Shown one piece after another: positions 50,374 through 58,937 of a stretch of DNA of 64,000 nt. The DNA is from Massilia phyllostachyos (GTDB taxonomy: Bacteria; Pseudomonadota; Gammaproteobacteria; Burkholderiales; Burkholderiaceae_D), in contig NZ_JAJNOC010000011.1 of NCBI RefSeq assembly GCF_021044825.1, positions 1 to 64,000 of the forward strand, in the 5' to 3' direction. The notes below the pieces were generated by a model that searched no databases, had not been told where the DNA came from, and saw only the letters and a list, made by a program, of their open reading frames with translations. The position numbers and the translations under genes are program-made. The stretch's first letter is position 1; every line of letters starts with the position of its first letter.

Positions 50374-53217
50374 ATGCCGAACTTCGAGCGCTCCAGCCTG
50401 AACCAGAAGCTGACCATCATCTCGCTGATGTCGACCGCGACCGCGCTGGCCTTCGTGTTCGCCGCCTTCGCCGCGACCTCGGTGGCCAACCATCGCAAGG
50501 ACGAAGCGATGCAGCTGGCCACCTTTGCCCAGGTGATCGGCGCCACCAGCGCGGACCAGCTGGTGCTGCGCGACCGCAAGCGCGCCGTCGCCGCCCTGTC
50601 GACCCTGGCCGCCAAGCGCGACATCTCGAGCGCCGTGCTGTACGACCGCCACGGCCAGCCCTTCGCCCACTACCCGTCGGACGGTGAATGGGAAGCCGAG
50701 CCGCTCGAACACGTCGACGCCGAAGGCCTGGCCGCCGCCAACCGCGAAGGCCAGCGCCTGCTGTCGCGCAGCATGCGCCTGTACCGGCCGGTGCTGGACG
50801 GCGAGCTGCAGGTGGGCGTGGTGATGATCGAGACCGACCTGGTGAACACCTGGATCGACATCCTCGCCGGCCTGGCGGTGATGAGCCTGGCGATGATGGC
50901 TTCGCTGCTGGTGTCGGTGGCGATGGCGGGCCGCTTCAAGCGCAGCATCGCCGAGCCGGTGACGAAGCTGATCGCGGCCGCCCAGAAAGTCTCCAGCAGC
51001 CAGAACTACAGCCTGCGCATCGCCCACCAGCGCACCGATGAACTGGGCATCCTGATCGACAGCTTCAACACCATGATGGCCCAGATCGAGGACCGCGGCG
51101 CCGCCCTGCTGCACCACCGCGACGAGCTGGAACGCCAGGTCGGCGTGCGCACCGGGCAGCTGGAAAAGGCCAAGAACGCGGCCGAAGCGGCCAGCCGCGC
51201 TAAGAGCGCTTTTCTTGCCACCATGAGCCACGAGATCCGGACCCCGATGAACGGCGTGCTGGGCATGACCGAGATGCTGCTGGCGACCAACCTCACCGAG
51301 GCGCAGCGCAACTACACCACCCTGGTGAAGCGCTCGGGCGAGCACCTGCTGGTGATCATCAACGACATCCTGGATTTTTCGAAGATCGAGGCCGGCAAGC
51401 TGACCATCGAGTACATCAACTTCAACCTGTGGGACCTGCTGGACGACATCCACAACGTCTACACGCCGCAGGCGGCGAACAAGGGCATCGGCTTCGACTT
51501 CGACATCGCCAACGACATCCCGGTCGCGATCTGCGGCGACCCGAACCGGCTGCGCCAGATCATGGCCAACCTGCTCGGCAACGCCATCAAGTTCACCGAC
51601 CAGGGCCGGATCCTGGCGCGAGTGCGCGTGGCCGGCGAAGACACGCAGTCCGTCATGCTGCGCTTCGAAGTGCACGACACCGGCATCGGCATCTCGCGCG
51701 AGGCGCGGGCGCGCCTGTTCGAAGCCTTCTCGCAGGCCGACGATTCGACCACGCGGCGCTACGGCGGCACCGGCCTGGGCCTGGCGATTTCCAAGCAGCT
51801 GGTCGAACTCATGAAGGGCGCGATCGGCGTTGACAACGCGCCCAAGCAGGGCTCGATCTTCTGGTTCACGGTCAGCTTCGACAAGCGCCGCGTCGACCCG
51901 AGCGCGCCCGGCCACCAGCAGCACACCCTGGAGGGCCTGCGCGTGCTGCTGGTGGACGAGGCGGAGAACAGCCGCGAAGAGCTGCTCGAGCAGCTGCGCG
52001 CCTGGCGCGCCCAGGCCGACGGCGCCGCCAGCGCGGCCGCGGCCTACGAATGCATCCTGAGCGCCGCGCGCGCCGGCAAACCCTACGACGCCGCCGTCCT
52101 CGACATGGAACTGACCCACACCAGCGGCCTGGCGCTGGCGGCTTCGATCAAGTCGGACGCCGCGGCGCGCGCCACCCACCTGGTGCTGCTCAGTCCCGAA
52201 GCGCAGGCGGCCGACCCGACCCAGCGGCGCGCCGCCGGCGTCGCCTACCAGCTGGTCAAGCCGGCGCGCGGGGCCGACCTGTATGCCTGCCTCGCGGCCT
52301 GCGCGGCGCGCCTGCATGCGCCGCCGATGCCTGTAGCTGCTCACGCCGCGGCGCCCGTACTGGCGCCTGCCCTTCCCGACGTGCCGCCTGCGCGTGCACG
52401 CATCCGCCGCGTGCTGCTGGCCGAGGACAATCCGGTCAACGTCGAAGTCGCCAAGGCGATGCTGGAAAGCCTGGGCATCGAAGCGACCTGCGCGCGCAAC
52501 GGCCAGGAAGCGCTGGATGCGGTGCGCCACGGCGCATTCGACGCGGTGTTGATGGATTGCCAGATGCCGGTGATGGACGGCTTCGCCGCCACCAGCGCGA
52601 TCCGCCGCCACGAGCGCGAAGCCGGCCGCGCGCGCACCCTGCCCGTCATCGCGATCACGGCCAACGCGCTGCAGGGCGACCGCGAAGCCTGCCTGGCGGC
52701 CGGGATGGACGACTACCTGTCCAAGCCCTTCACCCAGCAGCAGCTGGCCGCCGTGATCGGCCGCTGGGTGGGGGCGGCGATGGCCGCCACCAGCCACCAC
52801 GACGATGCGCCGCTGCGCGCGCCGCCGCGCCTGCCGCCTGAAGCGGTGGAAGTCATCCGGCGCGACGCCGTCAACCGCGCGGCGCTCGACAACATCCGGG
52901 CCCTGAGCCGCGACGGCGGCGACGCCCTGGTGCAGAAGGTGGTGGCGGCGTACATGGGCGACACCCCGCGCCACCTCGCCACCCTGCGCCAGGCGATCGA
53001 CGGCGCGGACGCGGGCAGCGTGCGCCGCGTCGCCCACAGCCTGAAGTCGGCCAGCGCCAACGTCGGCGCCGCCCACCTGGCCACGCTGTGCAAGGAACTC
53101 GAACAACTCGGCCGCGCGGAGTCCGTCACTGGCGCCGGGCGCATCCTCACCGACATGGAGCGCGAATTCCAGTCGGTCCGCCAGTCGCTTCACGCCATGC
53201 TCGAAAAGGAAACCTAG
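50374..53217 (+). CDS. Hybrid sensor histidine kinase (HAMP-HisKA-HATPase-REC-REC-HPt)
   Basis: 947 residues from the ATG at 50374. Two transmembrane helices (TATALAFVFAAFAATSVAN; LAGLAVMSLAMMASLLVSVA) enclose a CHASE8-like sensor (ATFAQVIGATSADQLVLRDR, KRAVAALSTLAAKRDISSAV). HAMP, HisKA (FLATMSHEIRTPMNGVLGMT) and HATPase_c (NLLGNAIKFTDQG, HDTGIGIS, GTGLGLAISKQLVELM) follow. The first receiver is atypical (LRVLLVDEAENSREELLEQL, AVLDMELTHTSGLA); the second is canonical (VLLAEDNPVNVEVAKAMLES, AVLMDCQMPVMDGFAATS). The C-terminus is an HPt domain (RVAHSLKSASANVGAAHLAT). It is a full phosphorelay in one chain; the gene 1 nt downstream probably receives the phosphate. Confidence 0.92.
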   Translation: MPNFERSSLNQKLTIISLMSTATALAFVFAAFAATSVANHRKDEAMQLATFAQVIGATSADQLVLRDRKRAVAALSTLAAKRDISSAVLYDRHGQPFAHYPSDGEWEAEPLEHVDAEGLAAANREGQRLLSRSMRLYRPVLDGELQVGVVMIETDLVNTWIDILAGLAVMSLAMMASLLVSVAMAGRFKRSIAEPVTKLIAAAQKVSSSQNYSLRIAHQRTDELGILIDSFNTMMAQIEDRGAALLHHRDELERQVGVRTGQLEKAKNAAEAASRAKSAFLATMSHEIRTPMNGVLGMTEMLLATNLTEAQRNYTTLVKRSGEHLLVIINDILDFSKIEAGKLTIEYINFNLWDLLDDIHNVYTPQAANKGIGFDFDIANDIPVAICGDPNRLRQIMANLLGNAIKFTDQGRILARVRVAGEDTQSVMLRFEVHDTGIGISREARARLFEAFSQADDSTTRRYGGTGLGLAISKQLVELMKGAIGVDNAPKQGSIFWFTVSFDKRRVDPSAPGHQQHTLEGLRVLLVDEAENSREELLEQLRAWRAQADGAASAAAAYECILSAARAGKPYDAAVLDMELTHTSGLALAASIKSDAAARATHLVLLSPEAQAADPTQRRAAGVAYQLVKPARGADLYACLAACAARLHAPPMPVAAHAAAPVLAPALPDVPPARARIRRVLLAEDNPVNVEVAKAMLESLGIEATCARNGQEALDAVRHGAFDAVLMDCQMPVMDGFAATSAIRRHEREAGRARTLPVIAITANALQGDREACLAAGMDDYLSKPFTQQQLAAVIGRWVGAAMAATSHHDDAPLRAPPRLPPEAVEVIRRDAVNRAALDNIRALSRDGGDALVQKVVAAYMGDTPRHLATLRQAIDGADAGSVRRVAHSLKSASANVGAAHLATLCKELEQLGRAESVTGAGRILTDMEREFQSVRQSLHAMLEKET

Positions 53218-53218
53218 A

Positions 53219-55333
53219 ATGCCAGCCTCTTCTCCCCCGAAGCGCGGAACGGTCCTGGTCGCGGACGACGACCCGGTGATGCGCCTGCTGATGCTCGAGA
53301 TGCTGGCCCAGGTTGGGCTGGATGCGATCGAGGCGGTGGACGGCGCCGAGGCCGTGCAGCTCGCGGCCGCACACAGCCCGGACCTGATCCTGCTCGACGT
53401 CGACATGCCGCGCATGGACGGCTTCGCGGCCGCCGAGGCGATCCGCCGGGCCGAGCAGGATGGCGCGGCGGCGCCGATCGTGATGGTCACCGGCGGCGAC
53501 GACATCGAAGCCGTCACCCGCGCCTACGAGGCCGGCGCCACCGACTTCGTGTCGAAGCCGATCAACTGGCCGATCCTGGGCCACCGCGTGCTCTACGTGC
53601 TGCGCGCCAGCGATGCGATCGCCCGCCTGCGCATCGCCGACGCCCAGAACCGCGCGGTGCTGGCGGCGATTCCGGACACCTTCTTCCGGCTCGACCGCGA
53701 CGGCTTCTATCTCGATTACGAACCGGGCAACGAACGCCCGGGGCGCGGCCGCATGTCGCCGCAGCCGCAGCCCTGCGTCGGCAAGCACATCACCGACGTG
53801 CTGACGCCCGAGATCGCCCAGCGCATGATCGAGCAGATGCGCGCCGTGCTGGCGACCCAGCAGGTGCGCTCGGTCGAGTACGAACTCGAACATTGCGGCG
53901 AGTCCCAGCATTTCGAGGCGCGCCTGGTGGCCACCAGCGCCTCCCAGGTGCTGGGCCTGGTGCGCGACATCAGTGAAAGGAAGCGCGCCGAGGAACAGAT
54001 CCGGCGCCTGGCCTACTGCGACAGCCTGACCGGCATCCCGAACCGCCAGGCTTTCCTGGAAACGCTGGAGCGCGAGCTGCAGCGCTCGAAGATCGGCAAC
54101 AAGAAGTTCGCGGTGCTGTTCATGGACCTCGACGCCTTCAAGCGCATCAACGACACGCTCGGCCACAACGCCGGCGACCAGCTGCTGAAGATGGTGTCGG
54201 AGCGCCTGCGCGAGACCACCCGCCCGAGCGACCTGGTCTCGCGCGGCGACAACGCCACCAACCTGGCGCGCCTGGGCGGCGACGAATTCACCATCCTGAT
54301 CCCGGACCTGGAGCGGGTCGAGCATGCGTTGAACGTCGCCACGCGTGTAAAAGAAGCGATGCGGCGGCCCTTCCTCATCGAGGGCAACGAGATTTTTGTG
54401 ACCGCCAGCATCGGCATCTCGCTGTTCCCCGAGGATGGCGACGACTGCGGCTCGCTGCTGAAGTACGCCGACACCGCGATGTACCACGCCAAGAACTGCG
54501 GCAAGAACAACGCCAAGCTGTACAGCTCTTCGCTGACCATACAGATCATGAGCCACGTGAAGCTCGAAGTCGGGCTACGCAAGGCGCTGCAGAACGACGA
54601 ATTGTATCTGCTCTATCAACCGCAGCGCGACGTGCGCACCTCCGAGATCGTCGGCGTCGAAGCGCTGGTGCGCTGGCGCCATCCGGAGCGCGGCCTGGTG
54701 CCGCCCACCGAGTTCATCCCGCTGGCCGAGGAGACCGGCCTGATCGTCCCGATCGGCGAATGGGTGCTGCGCACCGCCTGCCGCCAGGCCCGGGTCTGGC
54801 AGCGCCAGGCCCAGCGCACCCTGCGCATGGCGGTGAACCTGTCGGCCAAGCAGTTCAAGGACGAGAACCTGTCGCAGATGGTGCATTCGGCGCTGCTGGA
54901 TGCGGGGCTGGAACCGCGCCTGCTGGAGCTGGAGCTGACCGAGGGCACCCTGATGGACGATGCGCGCGCGACCCTGGTGACGCTGGAGCGGCTGCGCGGC
55001 ATCGGCGTGTTCCTGTCGATCGACGATTTCGGCACCGGCTACTCGTCGATGAACTATCTGAAACGGTTCGACGTGCGCGCGCTGAAGATCGACCGCAGCT
55101 TCATCAACGGCCTGCCGCAGGATTCCGAGAACGCGGCGATCACGCGCGCCATCATCGCGATGGCGCACGGGCTCAAGATGATGGTGGTGGCCGAGGGCGT
55201 GGAAACCGGCGAACAGCTGCTGCTGCTCGAGCAGTATGGCTGCGATATGGTGCAGGGCTACTACCTGGGGCATCCGTCGAGTGCGGAGGCGATTACGGGG
55301 ATGCTGGAAGCGCCGCTGCTGCCGGCCAAGTAG
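53219..55333 (+). CDS. REC-PAS-GGDEF-EAL response regulator
   Basis: 704 residues, 1 nt after the hybrid kinase stop. Receiver: TVLVADDDPVMRLLMLEMLA, phospho-Asp in LILLDVDMPRMDGF, Lys in DFVSKPINWP. A PAS-like region with FRLDRDGFYLDYEPGNERPG follows, then GGDEF (DSLTGIPNRQAFLETLERE, LARLGGDEFTILIPDLERVE: intact) and EAL (IVGVEALVRWRHPERGLVPP, MAVNLSAKQFKDENL, LSIDDFGTGYSSMNYLKRFD, VVAEGVETGEQL). Both enzyme domains look catalytically complete, so the net effect on c-di-GMP depends on regulation by phosphorylation. The stop TAG is the first part of a palindromic repeat. Confidence 0.92.
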   Translation: MPASSPPKRGTVLVADDDPVMRLLMLEMLAQVGLDAIEAVDGAEAVQLAAAHSPDLILLDVDMPRMDGFAAAEAIRRAEQDGAAAPIVMVTGGDDIEAVTRAYEAGATDFVSKPINWPILGHRVLYVLRASDAIARLRIADAQNRAVLAAIPDTFFRLDRDGFYLDYEPGNERPGRGRMSPQPQPCVGKHITDVLTPEIAQRMIEQMRAVLATQQVRSVEYELEHCGESQHFEARLVATSASQVLGLVRDISERKRAEEQIRRLAYCDSLTGIPNRQAFLETLERELQRSKIGNKKFAVLFMDLDAFKRINDTLGHNAGDQLLKMVSERLRETTRPSDLVSRGDNATNLARLGGDEFTILIPDLERVEHALNVATRVKEAMRRPFLIEGNEIFVTASIGISLFPEDGDDCGSLLKYADTAMYHAKNCGKNNAKLYSSSLTIQIMSHVKLEVGLRKALQNDELYLLYQPQRDVRTSEIVGVEALVRWRHPERGLVPPTEFIPLAEETGLIVPIGEWVLRTACRQARVWQRQAQRTLRMAVNLSAKQFKDENLSQMVHSALLDAGLEPRLLELELTEGTLMDDARATLVTLERLRGIGVFLSIDDFGTGYSSMNYLKRFDVRALKIDRSFINGLPQDSENAAITRAIIAMAHGLKMMVVAEGVETGEQLLLLEQYGCDMVQGYYLGHPSSAEAITGMLEAPLLPAK

Positions 55334-55433
55334 GGAGGGCGGTCCCCGCCCACGCGTCCAAATACACGATGATCATACGATACAGCTATTCATCGGCTGG
55401 TTGAACGCGTGGGCAGAGGACCGCCCACCCTAC
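55330..55433. repeat. Palindromic repeat family B, supplying both convergent stop codons
   Basis: The left arm begins GTAGGGAGGGCGGTCCCCGC and ends ACGCGTCCAA; the right arm, read as its complement, begins GTAGGGTGGGCGGTCCTCTG and ends ACGCGTTCAA, with ~40 nt between. The TAG at the tip of each arm is the stop codon of the gene on that side (GGDEF-EAL on plus, penicillin acylase on minus). The RNA from either strand can fold into a strong hairpin and may act as a two-way terminator. A related single palindrome is at 58853. Confidence 0.8.
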
Positions 55434-57829
55434 GGTTTGAAGCGTAGCGTGTATTTCGCTTTACCCGGCAAGAATGGCACCGGCTCAGCCTTCACCCACT
55501 CCCGGTGCCCCGCCAGGAAGAACGGCGACAACGGATGCCCGCTCTGTCCGCCCGGCATGTTGTACAGCCCCTCCTCTTCCCGCCCCGGCGACACCGTCAT
55601 GCGCTCCGACTGCCCGAACTTCGGCCCCGCCACGCGCGGCATGTTGGCGTCGCCCGGCAGGCGGTCGGCCGGTGCGGCGAGGAAGGGCTTGAGCGCCGGC
55701 ACCGCGAGGCTGACCGGATGCGCGATCTCCGCCGTGTTGCGCGCGCCCCAACTCGCTTCGGCGAGCTGCGCGCCGTCCCGCGTCAGGTCCGCGATGACAC
55801 GGTCCACCGCCGCCAGTTCCACTGCGCGCCAGTCGGCATACCCCGCGGGCAGCCAGCCGGCGGGACGCGCATCGAGCAGGCGCGCGACCACGTCGGGCCA
55901 GCGGGTGGTGCCGGCGACCGGCGCCTTCGGGTCGAGCGCGGTGATGGCCTTGGCGGCGCCGCCGTAGAACAGATCGTGCAGCGCCCACATATAGCCGCGC
56001 GCCAGGCGGTAGCCGACCGAGTCCACACTGGCGCGGCCATCCCAACTTTGCTCGAGCAGGCGGCGGAACTCGGCGCGCCGCGGCTGGCCCTGCAGCGCGC
56101 GGGCATCCAGCACGCGCAGCGCGCGTTCGCGCCAGGGTGCGATGAACAGGGCGCGGTCGTCGAGCGCCACCTCGAACACCTGACGCACGCCGGTCTGGGC
56201 GCCGAGCGCGCGCAGGTTCGATGCGATCTGGCGGTGGCGCGCGCCGATGTCGAAGCCGCCGTCGCCGATCGCGGCCGCGCCCTCGCCCATCAGCTGGCGG
56301 CTGTTGGCGCTGCTCAGTTGCCCGTCCGCCGGGTTGACGATGCGCGGATAGCGCGCGGCCGGCAGCAGGCCGCTCCAGGTCGGCGCCTCGCCCGCGAGCG
56401 GGAAGGTGGCCGCGAACGCCGGCGTGGCGCGCGCCGGCAGGGTGCCGGCGATGGTCCAGCCGATATTGCCGGCCGCGTCGCCGGCCACCATGTTCTGGGC
56501 CGGGATGCCGTCGACGGCGGCAATCGCCAGCGCCTCCTCCACGTTCGCGGCCGCCTCCAGCTTCAGGTGCTGCATATTGACCGCGGCTTCGTCGTGCGCC
56601 ACCCAGTGCATCGCGTAGTCGCGTCCGCCGATGCTGCGGATCGGGCCAAGCGAGGTGTCCTGCACCACGAAGCGTTCGCCCGGTGCGCCTTTCACGGCGA
56701 TCGTCTCGACGTGGCTGAGCGGGGTTTCCCAGCCGCCCGGCAGGCGCACCTGGCCGGGACGCGCCGGGTCGCGCCCCAGCGCCACCAGGTCGATCAGGTC
56801 GGCATAGCTGTTGGTGAAGGCCCAGGCCACCTGGCCGTTGCTGCCTGCGATGACGGTCGGCGGGGCGCCCGGCAGGCTGACGCCGGCGATGCGGCGCTGG
56901 CCGCCCTTCCCGTCCGGGAAGCGCAGCGCCAGCCGGTACCAGATGTTGGGCAGCTGCAAGCCGAGGTGCATGTCGTCCGAGACGATCGCCGCGCCGCTCG
57001 CGCTGCGGCTGCCGGCCACCACCCAGTTGTTGCTGCCGACGCTGTCGACGAAGTCGGCGCCGCGCAGCAGCGCCACCTGCTTGCCGGGGGTGTCGGGCGC
57101 ACCGCCCCACCAGCCCGGCGCGCGGGCCGGAATCGGCGCTGCCAGGGGCGCGTCTGCGCCGTCGAGGGTAGCGTCCCAGCCGCTCGCTTCCGGCAGCAGG
57201 AAGGCCAGCTGCTGCGCGTCGCTGTGCTCGCGCAGCCAGCCGCGCGCCAGGTCGCGGCCTTCCTGCATGCCCTGCAGGTCGATGTACATGGCCCAGACCA
57301 CCAGTAGCGAGTCGGTTGCGGTCCAGGGACGCGCCGCGGTGCCGGTCAGCGCGTATTCGAAGGGTTTGGTGGAGAGTGCGTTCAGGCCATCGTTGGCCCC
57401 GGCCACATAGCGGTCCAGCAAGGCGCGTTCAGCCACTGTCAGGCGCGCCAGGGTGCGTTCGGCGCGGGCGCGGAAGCGGTGCAGGCGGCGCGAGCGGTCC
57501 AGCGGCAGCGCGCGCGGTCCGAAGAGCTCGGCCAGCTCGCCGGCGGCGGTGCGGCGCAACAAGTCCATCTGGAAGAAGCGTTCCTGGGCGTGGACGAAGC
57601 CGGTGGCATAGGCGACGTCGAAGCGATCGTTGCCGCTGATCAGGGGCACGCCGGCGGCGTCGCGCTCGACCGTCACCGCCGCCGACAGGCCGGGGACGCG
57701 GCGCTCGCCGTCCAGCTGGGCCAGGCTGGCGCGCAGGTAGAGCCAGGCGCCCAGCGCCGCGAGCAGCAGCAGGCAGAGCAAGGCCAGCAATCCCCGCAGG
57801 GTCCAGGTCTTCCAACGGGGCTGTCGCAT
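55430..57829 (-). CDS. Penicillin acylase family N-terminal-nucleophile hydrolase
   Basis: 799 residues. One N-terminal transmembrane or uncleaved signal helix (LLALLCLLLLAALGAWLYL) leads to the alpha subunit (VERDAAGVPLISGNDRFDVA, ATGFVHAQERFFQMDLLRR, AAGELAELFG). The beta subunit begins with the nucleophile Ser266 in DSVGSNNWVVAGSRS after self-cleavage, followed by ASGAAIVSDDMHLGLQLPNI, the conserved Asn-containing AFTNSYADLIDL and late motifs. Penicillin acylase family enzymes hydrolyse amide bonds of beta-lactams, N-acyl-homoserine lactones or other acylated amines; AHL acylase is possible but not shown. Length matches the family (about 750-850). Confidence 0.88.
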   Translation of the reverse strand: MRQPRWKTWTLRGLLALLCLLLLAALGAWLYLRASLAQLDGERRVPGLSAAVTVERDAAGVPLISGNDRFDVAYATGFVHAQERFFQMDLLRRTAAGELAELFGPRALPLDRSRRLHRFRARAERTLARLTVAERALLDRYVAGANDGLNALSTKPFEYALTGTAARPWTATDSLLVVWAMYIDLQGMQEGRDLARGWLREHSDAQQLAFLLPEASGWDATLDGADAPLAAPIPARAPGWWGGAPDTPGKQVALLRGADFVDSVGSNNWVVAGSRSASGAAIVSDDMHLGLQLPNIWYRLALRFPDGKGGQRRIAGVSLPGAPPTVIAGSNGQVAWAFTNSYADLIDLVALGRDPARPGQVRLPGGWETPLSHVETIAVKGAPGERFVVQDTSLGPIRSIGGRDYAMHWVAHDEAAVNMQHLKLEAAANVEEALAIAAVDGIPAQNMVAGDAAGNIGWTIAGTLPARATPAFAATFPLAGEAPTWSGLLPAARYPRIVNPADGQLSSANSRQLMGEGAAAIGDGGFDIGARHRQIASNLRALGAQTGVRQVFEVALDDRALFIAPWRERALRVLDARALQGQPRRAEFRRLLEQSWDGRASVDSVGYRLARGYMWALHDLFYGGAAKAITALDPKAPVAGTTRWPDVVARLLDARPAGWLPAGYADWRAVELAAVDRVIADLTRDGAQLAEASWGARNTAEIAHPVSLAVPALKPFLAAPADRLPGDANMPRVAGPKFGQSERMTVSPGREEEGLYNMPGGQSGHPLSPFFLAGHREWVKAEPVPFLPGKAKYTLRFKP

Positions 57830-57992
57830 CTCTCCTCCTTGTTTTTAGGGGGCGTATCTTGCCAGAAAAATCATTTCCTGGGCGAAGAGACTTGAGGTCA
57901 CCTTCCTACCACGATTGATATACCTCATGGATGCTGCGGGTCGGGCCACTATGCTGGATTGTGCCGCCAGGACGGCGGCCCGGGAGGACATG

Positions 57993-58244
57993 ATGCGGAT
58001 GGTAACCATACTCACGCTGGCGCTGGCCGCTGCCGCGTGCAGTACGCCGGAACGGCACGCCGCGCGGGCGCAGGCCGCCATGGAACAGCGCATGGCGTTG
58101 CACGGGCCCGCCTGCGCCCGGCTCGGCAACGCGCCCCATACCGATACCTGGCGCCACTGTGTCATCGAGCGCAGTTCGCAGGCGGAACTGGACGATATGT
58201 CGGGTTATCACATGGGGTGGCGCCACGGGGCGTGGCGGCCGTAG
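57993..58244 (+). CDS. Small lipoprotein, paralogue 1
   Basis: 83 residues from the ATG at 57993; GGGAGG lies 5 nt upstream, so this ATG is preferred over the one at 57990. The lipobox is TLALAAAACST (Cys15 or so). The mature part contains HGPACARLGNAPHTDTWRHC, which lines up with the lipoprotein encoded at 58521 (GPAC..LG......W..CV). Function unknown. The short spacing and shared motif mark a tandem duplication. Confidence 0.7.
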   Translation: MRMVTILTLALAAAACSTPERHAARAQAAMEQRMALHGPACARLGNAPHTDTWRHCVIERSSQAELDDMSGYHMGWRHGAWRP

Positions 58245-58520
58245 CGGCAGCAGCGGCGGTGGCCGCGCCGATGGCGGCCGATGGCAGCAACCAGGGCGGC
58301 AATGAGGGTGGCCGCCATGGCGGCGCTTGGCGCTTTGTTTTGTCAGGTTTTACCTACAGGAAGGGAGTGACAGAGGGAGAGCGGCGCGTGGACGGCAGGC
58401 GTGTGACCAGGTTTTGCAGTCGCACGATTGGGATAGGCAAGGCAGATCATGAACGTGCGGCCTATACTGAAAGCAAATCATGAAACCCGATCGCCATGAC
58501 GGCGAATACTGGAGAACATC
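58245..58520. other. Gap between the two lipoprotein genes
   Basis: 276 nt, GC-rich at its start (alternating GCGGC and GCCGC) and mixed in its second half. The start contains GGCGGC-type hairpin potential (around 58250-58340) but no clear terminator or promoter. No gene was recognised. Confidence 0.4.
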
Positions 58521-58805
58521 ATGCGCATCCGAGTCCTTCCCATCCTTGCTCTTCCCCTCCTGCTGGCCGCCTGCGCCACGCCACAGCAGCGCGCCGAGCG
58601 CATGCAGGCCGAAATGGCCGAGGCCGTCGTGACCTTCGGACCGGCCTGCAGCCAGCTCGGCTACACGCCGAACAGCGACCCCTGGCGCGAATGCGTGCTG
58701 CAGCTCAGCAACCGCGACGAAGCCCGGCGCTATGGCCCGTCCTATTACGGCGGCTACGGCCCGCGCGGCTGGCGCGGCGGCGGTTTCTGGGGCCCCTACT
58801 GGTAA
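58521..58805 (+). CDS. Small lipoprotein, paralogue 2
   Basis: 94 residues. Signal and lipobox LPLLLAACATP; then RAERMQAEMAEAVVTFGPAC, SQLGYTPNSDPWRECVLQLS and a Gly/Tyr/Arg-rich tail ending GGGFWGPYW. The two Cys in the GPAC and RECV segments could pair. Unlike paralogue 1 it keeps a long glycine-rich tail. Function unknown. Confidence 0.75.
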   Translation: MRIRVLPILALPLLLAACATPQQRAERMQAEMAEAVVTFGPACSQLGYTPNSDPWRECVLQLSNRDEARRYGPSYYGGYGPRGWRGGGFWGPYW

Positions 58806-58852
58806 GACATTGCCAGGTACGCAAGCTTTCATGCCTCGTGGCCAGCGATAGC

Positions 58853-58893
58853 TTGTCGTAGCGTGGGCAAATCCTTTGCCCACGCTACGACAA
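58853..58893. repeat. Palindromic repeat family B, second copy (perfect 19-bp stem)
   Basis: TTGTCGTAGCGTGGGCAAA, three-base loop TCC, and its exact complement. It shares GTAG-GTGGGC with the arms at 55330-55433. It sits between the convergent lipoprotein and glycosyltransferase genes, where it could stop transcription from both sides. Confidence 0.8.
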
Positions 58894-58937
58894 TCACGTC
58901 CCGACCTGCTCCTTGACTCGCATTCGTTCCTGACCGC

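Noticed and set aside
50185..53517. 1110-residue open frame opposite the hybrid kinase
   Set aside because: No domain; it is an artefact of GC skew at third codon positions of the kinase gene.
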